Of a stretch of DNA of 19,580 bases, positions 8,771 through 16,559 are shown in pieces (position 1 is the first letter of the stretch; each line of letters starts with the position of its first letter). The stretch lies in contig CAJQMS010000158.1 of the NCBI GenBank assembly GCA_905479505.1, forward strand, positions 1-19,580, given 5' to 3'. The position numbers and the translations under genes were made by a program. Source of the DNA: an uncultured Burkholderiales Genera incertae sedis bacterium (GTDB lineage: Bacteria; Pseudomonadota; Gammaproteobacteria; Burkholderiales; Eutrophovitaceae). The notes beneath the pieces were generated by a model. That model was given only the letters and a program-made list of their open reading frames with translations. It was not told where the DNA came from and searched no databases.

Positions 8771-10990
8771 CTAAATTGCGTCAATAATGGAATTTAAAGT
8801 GCTACTCGGCCTCATGACCTCTGCAATTTTCGCAGCATCCGGTCGATAGTAACCACCAATATCAACCTCGCATCCTTGAACACCACGAAGTTCCGTGACG
8901 ATCTGTTTCTCTTCATCCTTGAGTTTACCGAAAATCTCCCGACATTTTGACGATATTCCATCATCTTCCGATTGATTAGCTAACGCCTCAGCCCAATACA
9001 TCGCAAAATAAAAATGGCTCTCTCGATTATCAGCCTCTCCTACCCTTCTTGATGGAGAACGATCGTTGTCGAGAATTTTTTGTGTTGCGACTTCAGCAGC
9101 CTGACCTAAAATTCGAGCTTTAGTATTCCCAGAGGTCGTAGCGTAGAATAACAAGCTCTCACCAAGCGCGCAAAATTCGCCTAGCGAATCCCATCGAAGA
9201 TGATTTTCAGCCACTAATTGCTGCACATGCTTAGGGGCTGATCCGCCTGCTCCTGTCTCAAACAGACCACCACCTTTCATCAATTTTACTATGGAGAGCA
9301 TTTTTGCTGAAGTGCCGAGTTCAAGAATCGGAAATAAATCGGTTAGGTAGTCTCTAAGCACATTACCCGTTACGGCAATGGAATCCCGACCTGTTCTGAT
9401 TTCCTCTAAAGTTGCTCGTGTTGCCTCTCTTGGAGCTAGAATCTGAAAGTTCTTAGTCATTGATCGATCTAGAAGAGCAGGCTCGACATAGGCCAAAATT
9501 TGTTGATCGTGAGCCCGCTGTCGATCAAGCCAAAAAATAGCATGCGATCCGGTTGCGGAAACCCTATCAATAGCTAAATTTATCCAATCCGCAATAGCAG
9601 CTCGCTGTGTTACTGACGAACGCCATATATCTCCCTTTTCAACTTTATGCTCGTGTAATAACTCGCCACTCGCCGCGATCATTTGAACCACACCGTCTGC
9701 GGGAATCTCAAACGTTGTTGGATGGGAACCGTATTCCTCTGCCTTTTGGGCCATTAACCCCACGTTAGCTACAGCACCGGAAGTAGTCGGGTCCAACGCC
9801 CCCGTCTCTTTAAAATATCGAACAGTTTCGTCGTAAACAGGAGCGTAACAATTGTCAGGAATCACGCATTTAACGTCCCGCTCCTTGCCCTCTGAATCCC
9901 AGCCTTTTCCGCCTGCCCTAATTACTGCTGGCATTGATGCGTCAATGATGACATCGGACGGGACATGAAGGTTGGTAATTCCCTTATCACTGTCTACCAT
10001 GTAAAGCTCAGCGCGATTATTTAAGCAAGACGAAATTTCACCTAATATTTCAGGCTCCTCGCGAAGTTGAGCCAGCATTTCCCCTAAACCTGAGTTTGGA
10101 CTGATACCTAAATCCGAAAATTTTTGGTTGTGTTTCTTAAAAACAGGAGCAAGAAAAACAGAAACTGCGTGCCCAAAAATGATGGGGTCAGAAACCTTCA
10201 TCATCGTCGCCTTAAGGTGAAGTGAAAATAAAACTTCAGCTTGTTTTGCGTCATTAATTTCGTCCTGTATAAATGCCCTCAAAGCATTTACGCTCATGAA
10301 TGTAGCATCGACAACTGACCCCTCAGTCAAAACGACTTTGCCCTTAAGCATCTCGTTCACACCATCATTTGCGACAAAGTTAATTTTTGCGCTACCTGAT
10401 TGTTCAGCACTTATAGTCACTGATTTTTCGTTCGAGTAGAAATCATGATTCGACATTGAGGTAACATGAGTTTTCGAGTCGCCACTCCAAACCCCCATTG
10501 AATGCGGGTGGGCCTTAGCGTATTCTTTAACAGCTCTTGCAGCGCGGCGATCAGAGTTTCCCTCCCGTAGAACTGGGTTAACCGCAGAACCTTTTATAGA
10601 GTCGTATTTTTTTCGTACGTCTTTTTCCGAATCAGTTTTTGGGTAATCCTCATAATCAGGGACCGAAAATCCTTTTTTTTGTAACTCCGCGATAGCAGCT
10701 TTCAATTGCGGCACTGACGCTGATATATTCGGTAATTTGATAACGTTTGCTGATGGCTGGCTTACCATCACACTTAGCCCATTCAAGTCGTCAGGCTGGC
10801 GTTGCGAACTGTCAATAAAATCTGGAAAACTCGAAATAATTCGACCCGATAGGGAAATATCTTTAGTCCCGAATTTAATGTCCGCACAAGAGGAAAATGC
10901 GCGAATAATAGGCAAGAAGGATCCGCTAGCAAGCTCAGGCGCTTCATCCACAATTGTATAGACAATATCCATCTCTTCGCTAGAACTCAT
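8771..10990 (-). CDS. icd: Monomeric NADP-dependent isocitrate dehydrogenase (IDH-II type)
   Basis: This enzyme oxidatively decarboxylates isocitrate to 2-oxoglutarate, making NADPH in the TCA cycle. The 739-residue product is of the monomeric class (about 740 residues, as in Azotobacter and Corynebacterium), which is unrelated in length to the 415-residue dimeric E. coli Icd. It carries the substrate-binding segment GSAVNPVLREGNSDRR (134-149), where Ser135 and the arginines match the isocitrate-binding residues of the family. GVWSGDSKTHV and a conserved C-terminal region with GGYYRPD follow. The ATG at 10990 has GGGGTGA upstream. A 124-base gap separates it from the SulP gene, and an AT-rich stretch in that gap probably holds its promoter. 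It is the first gene of the run icd / CurA-like / tadA / L,D-transpeptidase / SDR; the 31-base gap after it suggests at least partial cotranscription. Confidence 0.95.
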   Translation of the reverse strand: MSSSEEMDIVYTIVDEAPELASGSFLPIIRAFSSCADIKFGTKDISLSGRIISSFPDFIDSSQRQPDDLNGLSVMVSQPSANVIKLPNISASVPQLKAAIAELQKKGFSVPDYEDYPKTDSEKDVRKKYDSIKGSAVNPVLREGNSDRRAARAVKEYAKAHPHSMGVWSGDSKTHVTSMSNHDFYSNEKSVTISAEQSGSAKINFVANDGVNEMLKGKVVLTEGSVVDATFMSVNALRAFIQDEINDAKQAEVLFSLHLKATMMKVSDPIIFGHAVSVFLAPVFKKHNQKFSDLGISPNSGLGEMLAQLREEPEILGEISSCLNNRAELYMVDSDKGITNLHVPSDVIIDASMPAVIRAGGKGWDSEGKERDVKCVIPDNCYAPVYDETVRYFKETGALDPTTSGAVANVGLMAQKAEEYGSHPTTFEIPADGVVQMIAASGELLHEHKVEKGDIWRSSVTQRAAIADWINLAIDRVSATGSHAIFWLDRQRAHDQQILAYVEPALLDRSMTKNFQILAPREATRATLEEIRTGRDSIAVTGNVLRDYLTDLFPILELGTSAKMLSIVKLMKGGGLFETGAGGSAPKHVQQLVAENHLRWDSLGEFCALGESLLFYATTSGNTKARILGQAAEVATQKILDNDRSPSRRVGEADNRESHFYFAMYWAEALANQSEDDGISSKCREIFGKLKDEEKQIVTELRGVQGCEVDIGGYYRPDAAKIAEVMRPSSTLNSIIDAI

Positions 10991-11114
10991 AATTCAGTCA
11001 CCCCTTATATAAAATCTCAAAATTTTTACAAAATCACTCAATAATTAAACGGCAATCACTTTATCACCGCATCATTCTTACTACTAATAAATAATAACTC
11101 AGTCATGGTTACCA

Positions 11115-12680
11115 CTAACTTGCATTGTCTTTGGCAACAAAATACGTCGGGTCTTCAATGACATTCACCTCAACAAGGTTTCCGGCTTTTCTTAGCAATC
11201 GCCTACAATCACCACTCAAGTGAACTAAATGTAACTTTTTACCCGCATTTTCGTAGCGTTCCGCCAGCGTATCAATAGCCTCGAGTCCAGAGTGGTCCGC
11301 CACACGCGACCTAGCAAAGTCAATGACAACGTCATCATTATCTTTTTTAGGATCGAATCTTTCCAAAAACGAAGTAACAGAACCGAAAAATAGAGGGCCT
11401 GTTACAGCATAAACCGTGGAACCCTTATGATCCTCTTGCGACTCTATACGGATATATTTCGCATGCTCCCAACTGAACACTAGTGCGGATATAATCACCC
11501 CCACCACCACAGCGACCGCCAAATCTGTTGCGACCGTGACCGCAGAAACTGTTATGAGAATCAAGGCATCACTCACTGGAACTTTTCCGATAATTCTAAA
11601 GCTCGACCATTCGAATGTGCCTATCACCACAATGAACATAACACCAATGAGAGCGGCAAGCGGAATCTGTTCGATTAAAGGAGAAGCTATTAATATGAAT
11701 AGCAATAGGAAAAGTGCCGCACTAATTCCAGAGAATCTGCCTCGACCACCAGAATTAACGTTAATCATGCTTTGACCAATCATCGCGCACCCACCCATGC
11801 CGCCAAAAAATCCCGTAACCGTGTTCGCTATACCCTGTCCTACACACTCCCGGTTGCCATGCCCTCTAGTTTCTGTGATTTCATCTATCAGACGAAGTGT
11901 TAACAAAGACTCTATCAAACCAATCGCCGCCAATATAATTGAATAAGGCAAAACAATAAAAAAAGTTTCCAAATTAAAAGGCACGTCAGGTAAGTGAAAA
12001 CTTGGTAAGCCGCCACTAATAGACGCAACATCACCGACCACCTTCGTATCAAGATTTAGACCCCAAACCAAACCCGTGACCGAGGCAATTGCAACTAGCG
12101 ATGCTGGCAGTACGTTTGTGATTTTTGGTAAAAAGTGAATGATTAACATTGTCACAATCACTAGCCCAAGCAACAGATGAAGATCGGAGCCTTGCAACCA
12201 CGCCACATCGATAATCGAATCCTCTAGAAAGGTTCCACTCAACCAACCTGGCTCACCGAATTCGCCGAATTGTCGCAGTTGTGCGAGAAAAATCACAATC
12301 GCGAGTCCGTTTACAAATCCGAGCATTACCGGATACGGAACAATTCGAATAAATTTTCCCAATTTAAGCAATCCTGCGGAGATTTGGATAAAACCCATCA
12401 GGACCACCGCGATAAATAAGTACTCTACGCCGTGCTCCGCAACAAGCGAGACCATTACAACGGCTAACGCCCCAGTCGCTCCGCTAATCATGCCAGGTCT
12501 TCCACCAATGCAAGCCGTAATTAAACCGACTAAAAAAGCCGCATACAATCCGACAAGTGGACCGACCCCTGCTACAAAAGCAAATGCAACCGCTTCTGGC
12601 ACCAAAGCAAGCGCTACTGTTAGTCCAGAGAGCAAATCATTCTTAAGTGACATCACTCGGTTTATACGAAACTCAAACAT
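11115..12680 (-). CDS. SulP-family inorganic anion transporter with STAS domain
   Basis: SulP proteins move sulfate, bicarbonate or other anions, often coupled to Na+ or H+, across the inner membrane. The 521-residue protein starts with the family motif LLSGLTVALALVPEAVAFAF and has about ten or more hydrophobic spans up to about residue 400. A cytosolic STAS domain follows (about 405-515) with VVIDFARSRVADHSGLEAID, in which Ser464 sits where STAS phosphorylation occurs in anti-sigma antagonists. The ATG at 12680 has AGGA about 10 bases upstream; a second ATG lies at codon 10 but would trim a normal N-terminus. Whether it carries sulfate or bicarbonate cannot be decided from sequence by eye. 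It is isolated, with 464 non-coding bases upstream and 124 downstream. Confidence 0.92.
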   Translation of the reverse strand: MFEFRINRVMSLKNDLLSGLTVALALVPEAVAFAFVAGVGPLVGLYAAFLVGLITACIGGRPGMISGATGALAVVMVSLVAEHGVEYLFIAVVLMGFIQISAGLLKLGKFIRIVPYPVMLGFVNGLAIVIFLAQLRQFGEFGEPGWLSGTFLEDSIIDVAWLQGSDLHLLLGLVIVTMLIIHFLPKITNVLPASLVAIASVTGLVWGLNLDTKVVGDVASISGGLPSFHLPDVPFNLETFFIVLPYSIILAAIGLIESLLTLRLIDEITETRGHGNRECVGQGIANTVTGFFGGMGGCAMIGQSMINVNSGGRGRFSGISAALFLLLFILIASPLIEQIPLAALIGVMFIVVIGTFEWSSFRIIGKVPVSDALILITVSAVTVATDLAVAVVVGVIISALVFSWEHAKYIRIESQEDHKGSTVYAVTGPLFFGSVTSFLERFDPKKDNDDVVIDFARSRVADHSGLEAIDTLAERYENAGKKLHLVHLSGDCRRLLRKAGNLVEVNVIEDPTYFVAKDNAS

Positions 12681-12828
12681 ATTTAATGGATCCTGTTAGT
12701 GAAAACTAATGCTATTTCCTGAAGTCCCTGAGGTGGCATACAAATCAAATAAGACCTGAGATATATTAAAACTCACGGCGCTTATTTAACCTGTTACCTC
12801 AAATTTGTAGCTGGACCCCCACAAACGA

Positions 12829-12843
12829 TTGAGCACGGCTCAA
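12829..12843. repeat. Palindromic site TTGAGC-ACG-GCTCAA, copy 1
   Basis: This is a perfect 6-bp inverted repeat with a 3-base centre. With its flank it reads GATTGAGCA, two variable bases, GCTCAA, the same pattern as the copy at 13111-13125. The form resembles a site for a dimeric DNA-binding protein. No T-run follows on either strand, so an intrinsic terminator is unlikely. It lies about 150 bases upstream of the SulP start. Confidence 0.55.
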
Positions 12844-13110
12844 ACACATGGGATCTCGGCGAAGAATCTAGATCGAGCCTGAATTTCTGATTATGAAAAT
12901 AAAAAACTCAATTTCGTATGATCGACTTATAAATGAAAGTCTTCCGCCAAGGCTTGCGAAATTTCGAATTAAAGTCATTTTAACAAAACATAGTCTAATG
13001 ACGGCACGAAAGATACCACATTAGATGGTCTCAAAACCACGATAAAGGGTAATTTCTTAATAAGAAAATCTCATTAATTTCGCTGTAGGACGAGTTCAGA
13101 TCCGGTTTGA

Positions 13111-13125
13111 TTGAGCAATGCTCAA
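13111..13125. repeat. Palindromic site TTGAGC-AAT-GCTCAA, copy 2
   Basis: This is the second copy of the inverted repeat, with a 7-bp stem if the centre is read TTGAGCA-A-TGCTCAA. It starts 20 bases past the stop of the carbamoyltransferase gene and 282 bases from copy 1. The preceding GA is shared with copy 1. It could be an operator, an mRNA 3'-end hairpin of the cassette, or an end of a small relic element. Confidence 0.55.
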
Positions 13126-13144
13126 CGGCCATCACGCTATAAAC

Positions 13145-14983
13145 TCAATCTAATGCGTAATCGCCGGCATAAACCGAATGAGATGAACCACTTTGATCTT
13201 CCTTTCGGAGCACCACACTTCCTACTACCAGCATATCAAGCTCAGTCCCCATAAAACACTTAAATGCGTCGCTAGGGGAGCACACAATCGGTTCTCCGCG
13301 AACATTAAATGACGTATTGACCAACATAGGACATTGGGTCTCTTCATAAAATCGGGAAATCAAAGAATGATAGAGGGCGTTTGTCTCAACGTGAACTGTT
13401 TGTATTCTTGCGGAATAGTCAACATGGGTAATCGCGGGCACATCAGATCTTGATATGTTTAATTTTTCAATACCAAATAGCGATTCCTCATTGTCATTCA
13501 TTACTCGCCGCTTATCGTGTGACACACCTGAGACCAACATCATATAGGGACTGTCACCATCAAACTCAAACCAATCATTAACGTACTCCCGAAGAATACT
13601 AGGTGCAAACGGTCGGAAGCTCTCTCGATATTTCACTTTTAAATTTAATTTTTTCTGCATTAAAGGCGATCTGGGATCAGCGATTATGCTACGCGCTCCC
13701 AGGGACCGCGGACCAAACTCCATCCTCCCTTGCATCCACCCAACCGCCTTATTATCGATCAAGGCTTCGACAACAACCTGAAGCATTTCATCCTGTTTAT
13801 ATGTTTGAAATTTAGCGTCGCACGAAAGCAACTCAGCTTCAACCTCGGCCGTGCTATAGCTTGGCCCGAGATAAGCCCCCTTCATACTATCCAAGTTTGT
13901 CGTAATTTGCCGCTCACCCGAATGGTGTATGTGCCAGCCACAGAGCGCAGCACCTAAAGCACCACCAGCGTCACCTGCGGCAGGTTGAACCCAAACGTTA
14001 TCAAATATATTTGATCTCTCTAGAATGCCATTAGCCACACAATTTAACGCGACACCACCTGCTAAACATAAGTTTCGATGGGTTGTCGACTCCGCGATAT
14101 CCTTCGCAAGAAGTAATAGCACCTCTTCAGTGACTTTTTGAACAGATGCAGCAAGATCCATCTCACGTTGCGTTAACTCACTCTCGGGTCGTCGAGGGGG
14201 ACCACCAAAAAGTTTTTCAAATTTTTTATTGGTCATGGTTAAGCCACAGGCGTAATCGAAATAACTCATGTCAATTTGAAAACTACCATCAGCAGCAATA
14301 TGCATAAGATTTTTTTTAATCAAATCGGCATAAACTGGCTTACCGTAGGGAGCTAGCCCCATCACCTTATATTCACCAGAATTGACCTTAAAGCCTGTGT
14401 AAAAAGTAAATGCTGAGTAGAGCAACCCCAGTGAATGAGGAAAATGAATTTCCTTAATCACTTTAATATCAGACCCTAACCCCTCGGCCAATGAGGTCGT
14501 AGTCCACTCTCCTACACCGTCAATGGTTAAAATTGCAGCTTTCTCGAAAGGCGATGGATAAAAAGCGCTAGCAGCGTGGGACAAATGGTGTTCGGAAAAC
14601 AACAGGCGATCGCTCCAATCGACCGTTGTGCCGAGGCTTTGTTTAAGCTCCTTTAGTAAATGAGATTTTTGAAATAGCTTATCCTTGATCCACAACGGCA
14701 TAGCCGAGAGAAAACTCCGAAACCCTCGGGGCGCGAAGGCAAGATAAGTTTCCAAAAGTCGTTCAAATTTAAGAAATGGCTTTTCATAGAACACCACATT
14801 GACTATGTCATTCGCAGACACACCCGCCTCACTGAGACAGTAATTGATAGCATGGCGTGGAAATGCAGCATCGTGTTTTTTTCGAGTAAAACGTTCCTCC
14901 TGCGCGGCGGCGACTATGCTCCCATTCTTTAGTAAGCACGCAGCGCTATCGTGGTAGAACGCTGATATTCCGAGAATATACAT
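13145..14983 (-). CDS. O-carbamoyltransferase, NodU/CmcH/SxtI family
   Basis: Proteins of this family transfer the carbamoyl group of carbamoyl phosphate, through an enzyme-made carbamoyladenylate, to a hydroxyl group of a small molecule (nodulation factor, cephamycin, tobramycin, saxitoxin). The 612-residue protein has the N-terminal ASKHA-like/Kae1-like domain: YHDSAA with His11, EERFTRKKHD (29-38), EHHLSHAASAFY (131-142), the DGVGEW loop (155-160) and LAGGVALNC (307-315). The C-terminal YrdC-like carbamoylating domain follows: GWMQGRMEFGPRSLGARS (415-432), RESFRPFAPS and NTSFNVRGEP (557-566). The ATG at 14983 has AAGGTGG about 10 bases upstream. It lies 20 bases after the DUF5989 gene and about 31 bases after that comes the SxtJ gene, forming one transcription unit. 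The acceptor is unknown; no antibiotic, Nod or toxin pathway genes are nearby. Confidence 0.93.
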   Translation of the reverse strand: MYILGISAFYHDSAACLLKNGSIVAAAQEERFTRKKHDAAFPRHAINYCLSEAGVSANDIVNVVFYEKPFLKFERLLETYLAFAPRGFRSFLSAMPLWIKDKLFQKSHLLKELKQSLGTTVDWSDRLLFSEHHLSHAASAFYPSPFEKAAILTIDGVGEWTTTSLAEGLGSDIKVIKEIHFPHSLGLLYSAFTFYTGFKVNSGEYKVMGLAPYGKPVYADLIKKNLMHIAADGSFQIDMSYFDYACGLTMTNKKFEKLFGGPPRRPESELTQREMDLAASVQKVTEEVLLLLAKDIAESTTHRNLCLAGGVALNCVANGILERSNIFDNVWVQPAAGDAGGALGAALCGWHIHHSGERQITTNLDSMKGAYLGPSYSTAEVEAELLSCDAKFQTYKQDEMLQVVVEALIDNKAVGWMQGRMEFGPRSLGARSIIADPRSPLMQKKLNLKVKYRESFRPFAPSILREYVNDWFEFDGDSPYMMLVSGVSHDKRRVMNDNEESLFGIEKLNISRSDVPAITHVDYSARIQTVHVETNALYHSLISRFYEETQCPMLVNTSFNVRGEPIVCSPSDAFKCFMGTELDMLVVGSVVLRKEDQSGSSHSVYAGDYALD

Positions 14984-15003
14984 ACTTAGTAGGCCACCTT
15001 AAT

Positions 15004-15156
15004 TCAGAAAAGCGTATAGATGAACGGGGCAACAACTGACCCTTGAGCCAGGACTAAAAGTCCTCCGAAAATCACCATTATTAGAATAATGGGAGCCATC
15101 CAGAGTTTTTTTCGAACGCGTAAAAAACGCCACAGTTCTTTCAAAATGGTCAACAT
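15004..15156 (-). CDS. Small DUF5989 (SxtK-like) membrane protein
   Basis: This is a 50-residue protein easily missed because of its size. The frame from the ATG at 15156 to a TGA at 15004 starts MLTILKELWRFLRVRKKLW, a basic amphipathic segment. One membrane span follows (about residues 20-41, MAPIILIMVIFGGLLVLAQG), and it ends with APFIYTLF. This arrangement (LKELWxFLRxRKKxWLxP, then a hydrophobic span, then QGSxxAPFIYTLF) is what I know as the DUF5989 family, which includes SxtK of cyanobacterial saxitoxin clusters. AGGTGA lies 7 bases before the ATG. It sits 11 bases after the SxtJ-like gene and 20 bases before the carbamoyltransferase gene, so the three are very likely cotranscribed. Its function is not known; membrane recruitment of the carbamoyltransferase is one inference. 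Confidence 0.87.
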   Translation of the reverse strand: MLTILKELWRFLRVRKKLWMAPIILIMVIFGGLLVLAQGSVVAPFIYTLF

Positions 15157-15167
15157 CGAGACATCAC

Positions 15168-15581
15168 CTAAAATTGATTCTTAAAATCATCCGCCGCTTT
15201 AGATGAATGATCTTTCATCTTCCAATGAGTGAGCCTAGATTGCATTCTAAGCCTGAGCTCATCCCGTTTAAATATTCGCATGATAATGGCTATTGGTGAA
15301 AAGATAGCAAAAAATATAAACCCCATTACAATCGGACTGACGATTTTCCCCAACATTAACCCGAAAAGCATCCAATTTCGGTTGAGCGATCTTAGAGTGC
15401 GTGGTTTTAACATAGCACTGATAAACATCACGCCTGTCAAAACAGCCATACATTGCGCGTAAATAAGCAATGCTGATGTGTATAAATACATCGAGAGTGC
15501 CCCTAATAAAACGGAAAAAAATAATCCGAATGCTCGATCTGAAGGCAGTTCTATTACTTGATTTCTTCTGGACATAGGCAT
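15168..15581 (-). CDS. SxtJ-family membrane protein
   Basis: This is a 137-residue membrane protein of the SxtJ family, known mostly as a partner of carbamoyltransferases. Features seen are an N-terminal PSDRAFGLFF segment (14-23), two close hydrophobic spans (about 18-57), the conserved LNRNWMLFGLMLGKIVSPIVMG segment (from about 66) leading into a third span, and the FSPIAIIMRIFKRDEL motif (about 93-108). A polar cytosolic tail follows. Two ATGs are possible, 15581 and 15575 (MPMS); an AGAG is better placed for the second. It is the first gene of the three-gene cassette, followed by DUF5989 and the carbamoyltransferase. Upstream is a 213-base gap with the proteorhodopsin terminator and a 7-bp inverted repeat. 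Its biochemical role is not established. Confidence 0.82.
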   Translation of the reverse strand: MPMSRRNQVIELPSDRAFGLFFSVLLGALSMYLYTSALLIYAQCMAVLTGVMFISAMLKPRTLRSLNRNWMLFGLMLGKIVSPIVMGFIFFAIFSPIAIIMRIFKRDELRLRMQSRLTHWKMKDHSSKAADDFKNQF

Positions 15582-15609
15582 AACTCTAGCTAATTTGTGA
15601 ACTTCACTT

Positions 15610-15630
15610 CCTAATTAACACTGAATTAGG
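15610..15630. promoter_or_regulatory. 7-bp inverted repeat upstream of the SxtJ gene
   Basis: CCTAATT and AATTAGG form a perfect inverted repeat with a 7-base spacer, 28 bases before the first ATG of the SxtJ-like gene. No T-run follows. It could be an operator for the cassette promoter or a hairpin in the mRNA leader. No well-spaced -35/-10 pair was found around it; TTGCTG (15653-15658) with a weak TTTAAC 19 bases downstream is the best candidate. Confidence 0.35.
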
Positions 15631-15707
15631 TTAAACGATCTGCTCACACTTTTGCAGCAATACATTTCTTATTCTTATTTTTTTATAAAAAATGTAGGCC
15701 TAAGATG

Positions 15708-15743
15708 AAAAAAGCCAGATCAGATAAAAACACTGACCTGGCT
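15708..15743 (-). terminator. Intrinsic terminator of proteorhodopsin gene
   Basis: On the minus strand the sequence forms AGCCAGGTCAG, a 9-base loop, and CTGATCTGGCT: an 11-bp stem with one G-U pair, followed directly by six Ts. It begins 51 bases after the proteorhodopsin stop codon. It should end the proteorhodopsin transcript and separate it from the SxtJ/DUF5989/carbamoyltransferase genes, which then need their own promoter. Confidence 0.88.
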
Positions 15744-15794
15744 CGATAATGCGTGGTATCGCGCGCACAACCATGCGCACGACACTAGCTCACC

Positions 15795-16559
15795 CTAGCT
15801 TCTTGCTGAGTACTCTTCATTGGCTGCCCACCATATAAACAAACCAAATGCGATCTTATTAAGAACGTCAGCAAGGTTGTAAATGATGTTTAGAGTGCCG
15901 ACATCCGTTCCGCCAGCTAGATACCCTAAATAGTAACCAATCGGATAGATTGCCCAACCAAGCGTAACAGTCCACTTCATCAAGCCGTAGGCCTTCTTAA
16001 CTGCTACTGAAGCTTGTGCCGCAGCTACCTTGCTTGCTTCTCCAGCGAAGATTTCGTAGAGAATATAAGCCCATCCGATCATTCCAATGATGAAGCCCCA
16101 CATTACGTTCATGTAACCTGCTTCACCCATGTAACCTGGGACCAACATGACCAGTGTACCAATCAGTAGACGCCAGAAAATTCCACCAGAAACCTTTGTG
16201 ATAGCGGCTAAGATCAAGTAGAACTCAATCATGAGAAGCGGAACTGTTAGAAGCCAATCTATGTACCTAAAGTCTGTCGGGGTATCTCCAGTCGCGACCC
16301 AAACCTCACGCATGTACATGTAATGGAACGCAGCAATGAAAGTAACTAACGCACTAACTGTTAGCGATGTTGCCCATTTGCCACCCATCTTCAAGGCTTC
16401 CATCAGGAAGAAGATTGTAGCGGCTGCCAATGCCATTGAAATTAACCAGAATGAATAACCGACGAAATCACCGGATTCCAACATCATGGTCTCGGCAAAC
16501 GCAGACTGAGCCGAAAATAGACCTACTACCCCTGCTCCTATTTGTTGTTTCACGTTCAT
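15795..16559 (-). CDS. Proteorhodopsin, green-absorbing type, proton pump
   Basis: This is a seven-helix retinal protein that pumps protons out of the cell when illuminated. Counted from the ATG at 16559 it has 254 residues. A signal peptide ends near residue 22 (MNVKQQIGAGVVGLFSAQSAFA). The retinal Lys235 lies in NKIAFG, the Schiff-base counterion Asp101 in RYIDWLLTVPL, the proton donor Glu112 in MIEF, and His79 matches GPR His75. Residue 109, matching position 105 of the reference green proteorhodopsin, is Leu, which tunes to green light. The open frame extends to a TTG at 16574, but GGAG at 16569-16572 lies 9 bases before the ATG, so the TTG is inside the ribosome binding site and the ATG is the true start. 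It is monocistronic, ended by a strong terminator, and divergent from the carotenoid genes. Confidence 0.97.
   Translation of the reverse strand: MNVKQQIGAGVVGLFSAQSAFAETMMLESGDFVGYSFWLISMALAAATIFFLMEALKMGGKWATSLTVSALVTFIAAFHYMYMREVWVATGDTPTDFRYIDWLLTVPLLMIEFYLILAAITKVSGGIFWRLLIGTLVMLVPGYMGEAGYMNVMWGFIIGMIGWAYILYEIFAGEASKVAAAQASVAVKKAYGLMKWTVTLGWAIYPIGYYLGYLAGGTDVGTLNIIYNLADVLNKIAFGLFIWWAANEEYSARS

Larger units (their letters stand above)
12681..13144. other. 464-base intergenic stretch with two palindromic sites
   Basis: No convincing gene is seen here. The stretch separates the stop of the carbamoyltransferase gene from the start of the SulP gene, both on the minus strand, so it should hold the SulP promoter and the 3' end of the carbamoyltransferase transcript. 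I see no hairpin followed by a T-run on the minus strand. Two matching TTGAGC-NNN-GCTCAA palindromes lie at 12829-12843 and 13111-13125 and are listed separately. A perfect 10-base palindrome CGAAATTTCG lies at 12957-12966. The only frame of note is a 43-codon plus-strand ORF (12893-13024) with no ribosome binding site. Confidence 0.6.

Noticed and set aside
12893..13024. 43-codon plus-strand frame (starts MKIKNSISYDRL) in the 464-base intergenic stretch
   Set aside because: No Shine-Dalgarno, no recognisable family and opposite to the local gene direction; kept only as a possibility if conserved in relatives.
12829..13125. CRISPR array or insertion sequence between the twin palindromes
   Set aside because: Only two repeats with one 267-base interval, no transposase and no flanking target duplication were seen.
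13145..15581. Reading the SxtI/J/K-like cassette as evidence for saxitoxin production
   Set aside because: None of the core saxitoxin genes (SxtA, SxtG, SxtB, SxtD and others) is present; the three families also occur in many other bacteria.
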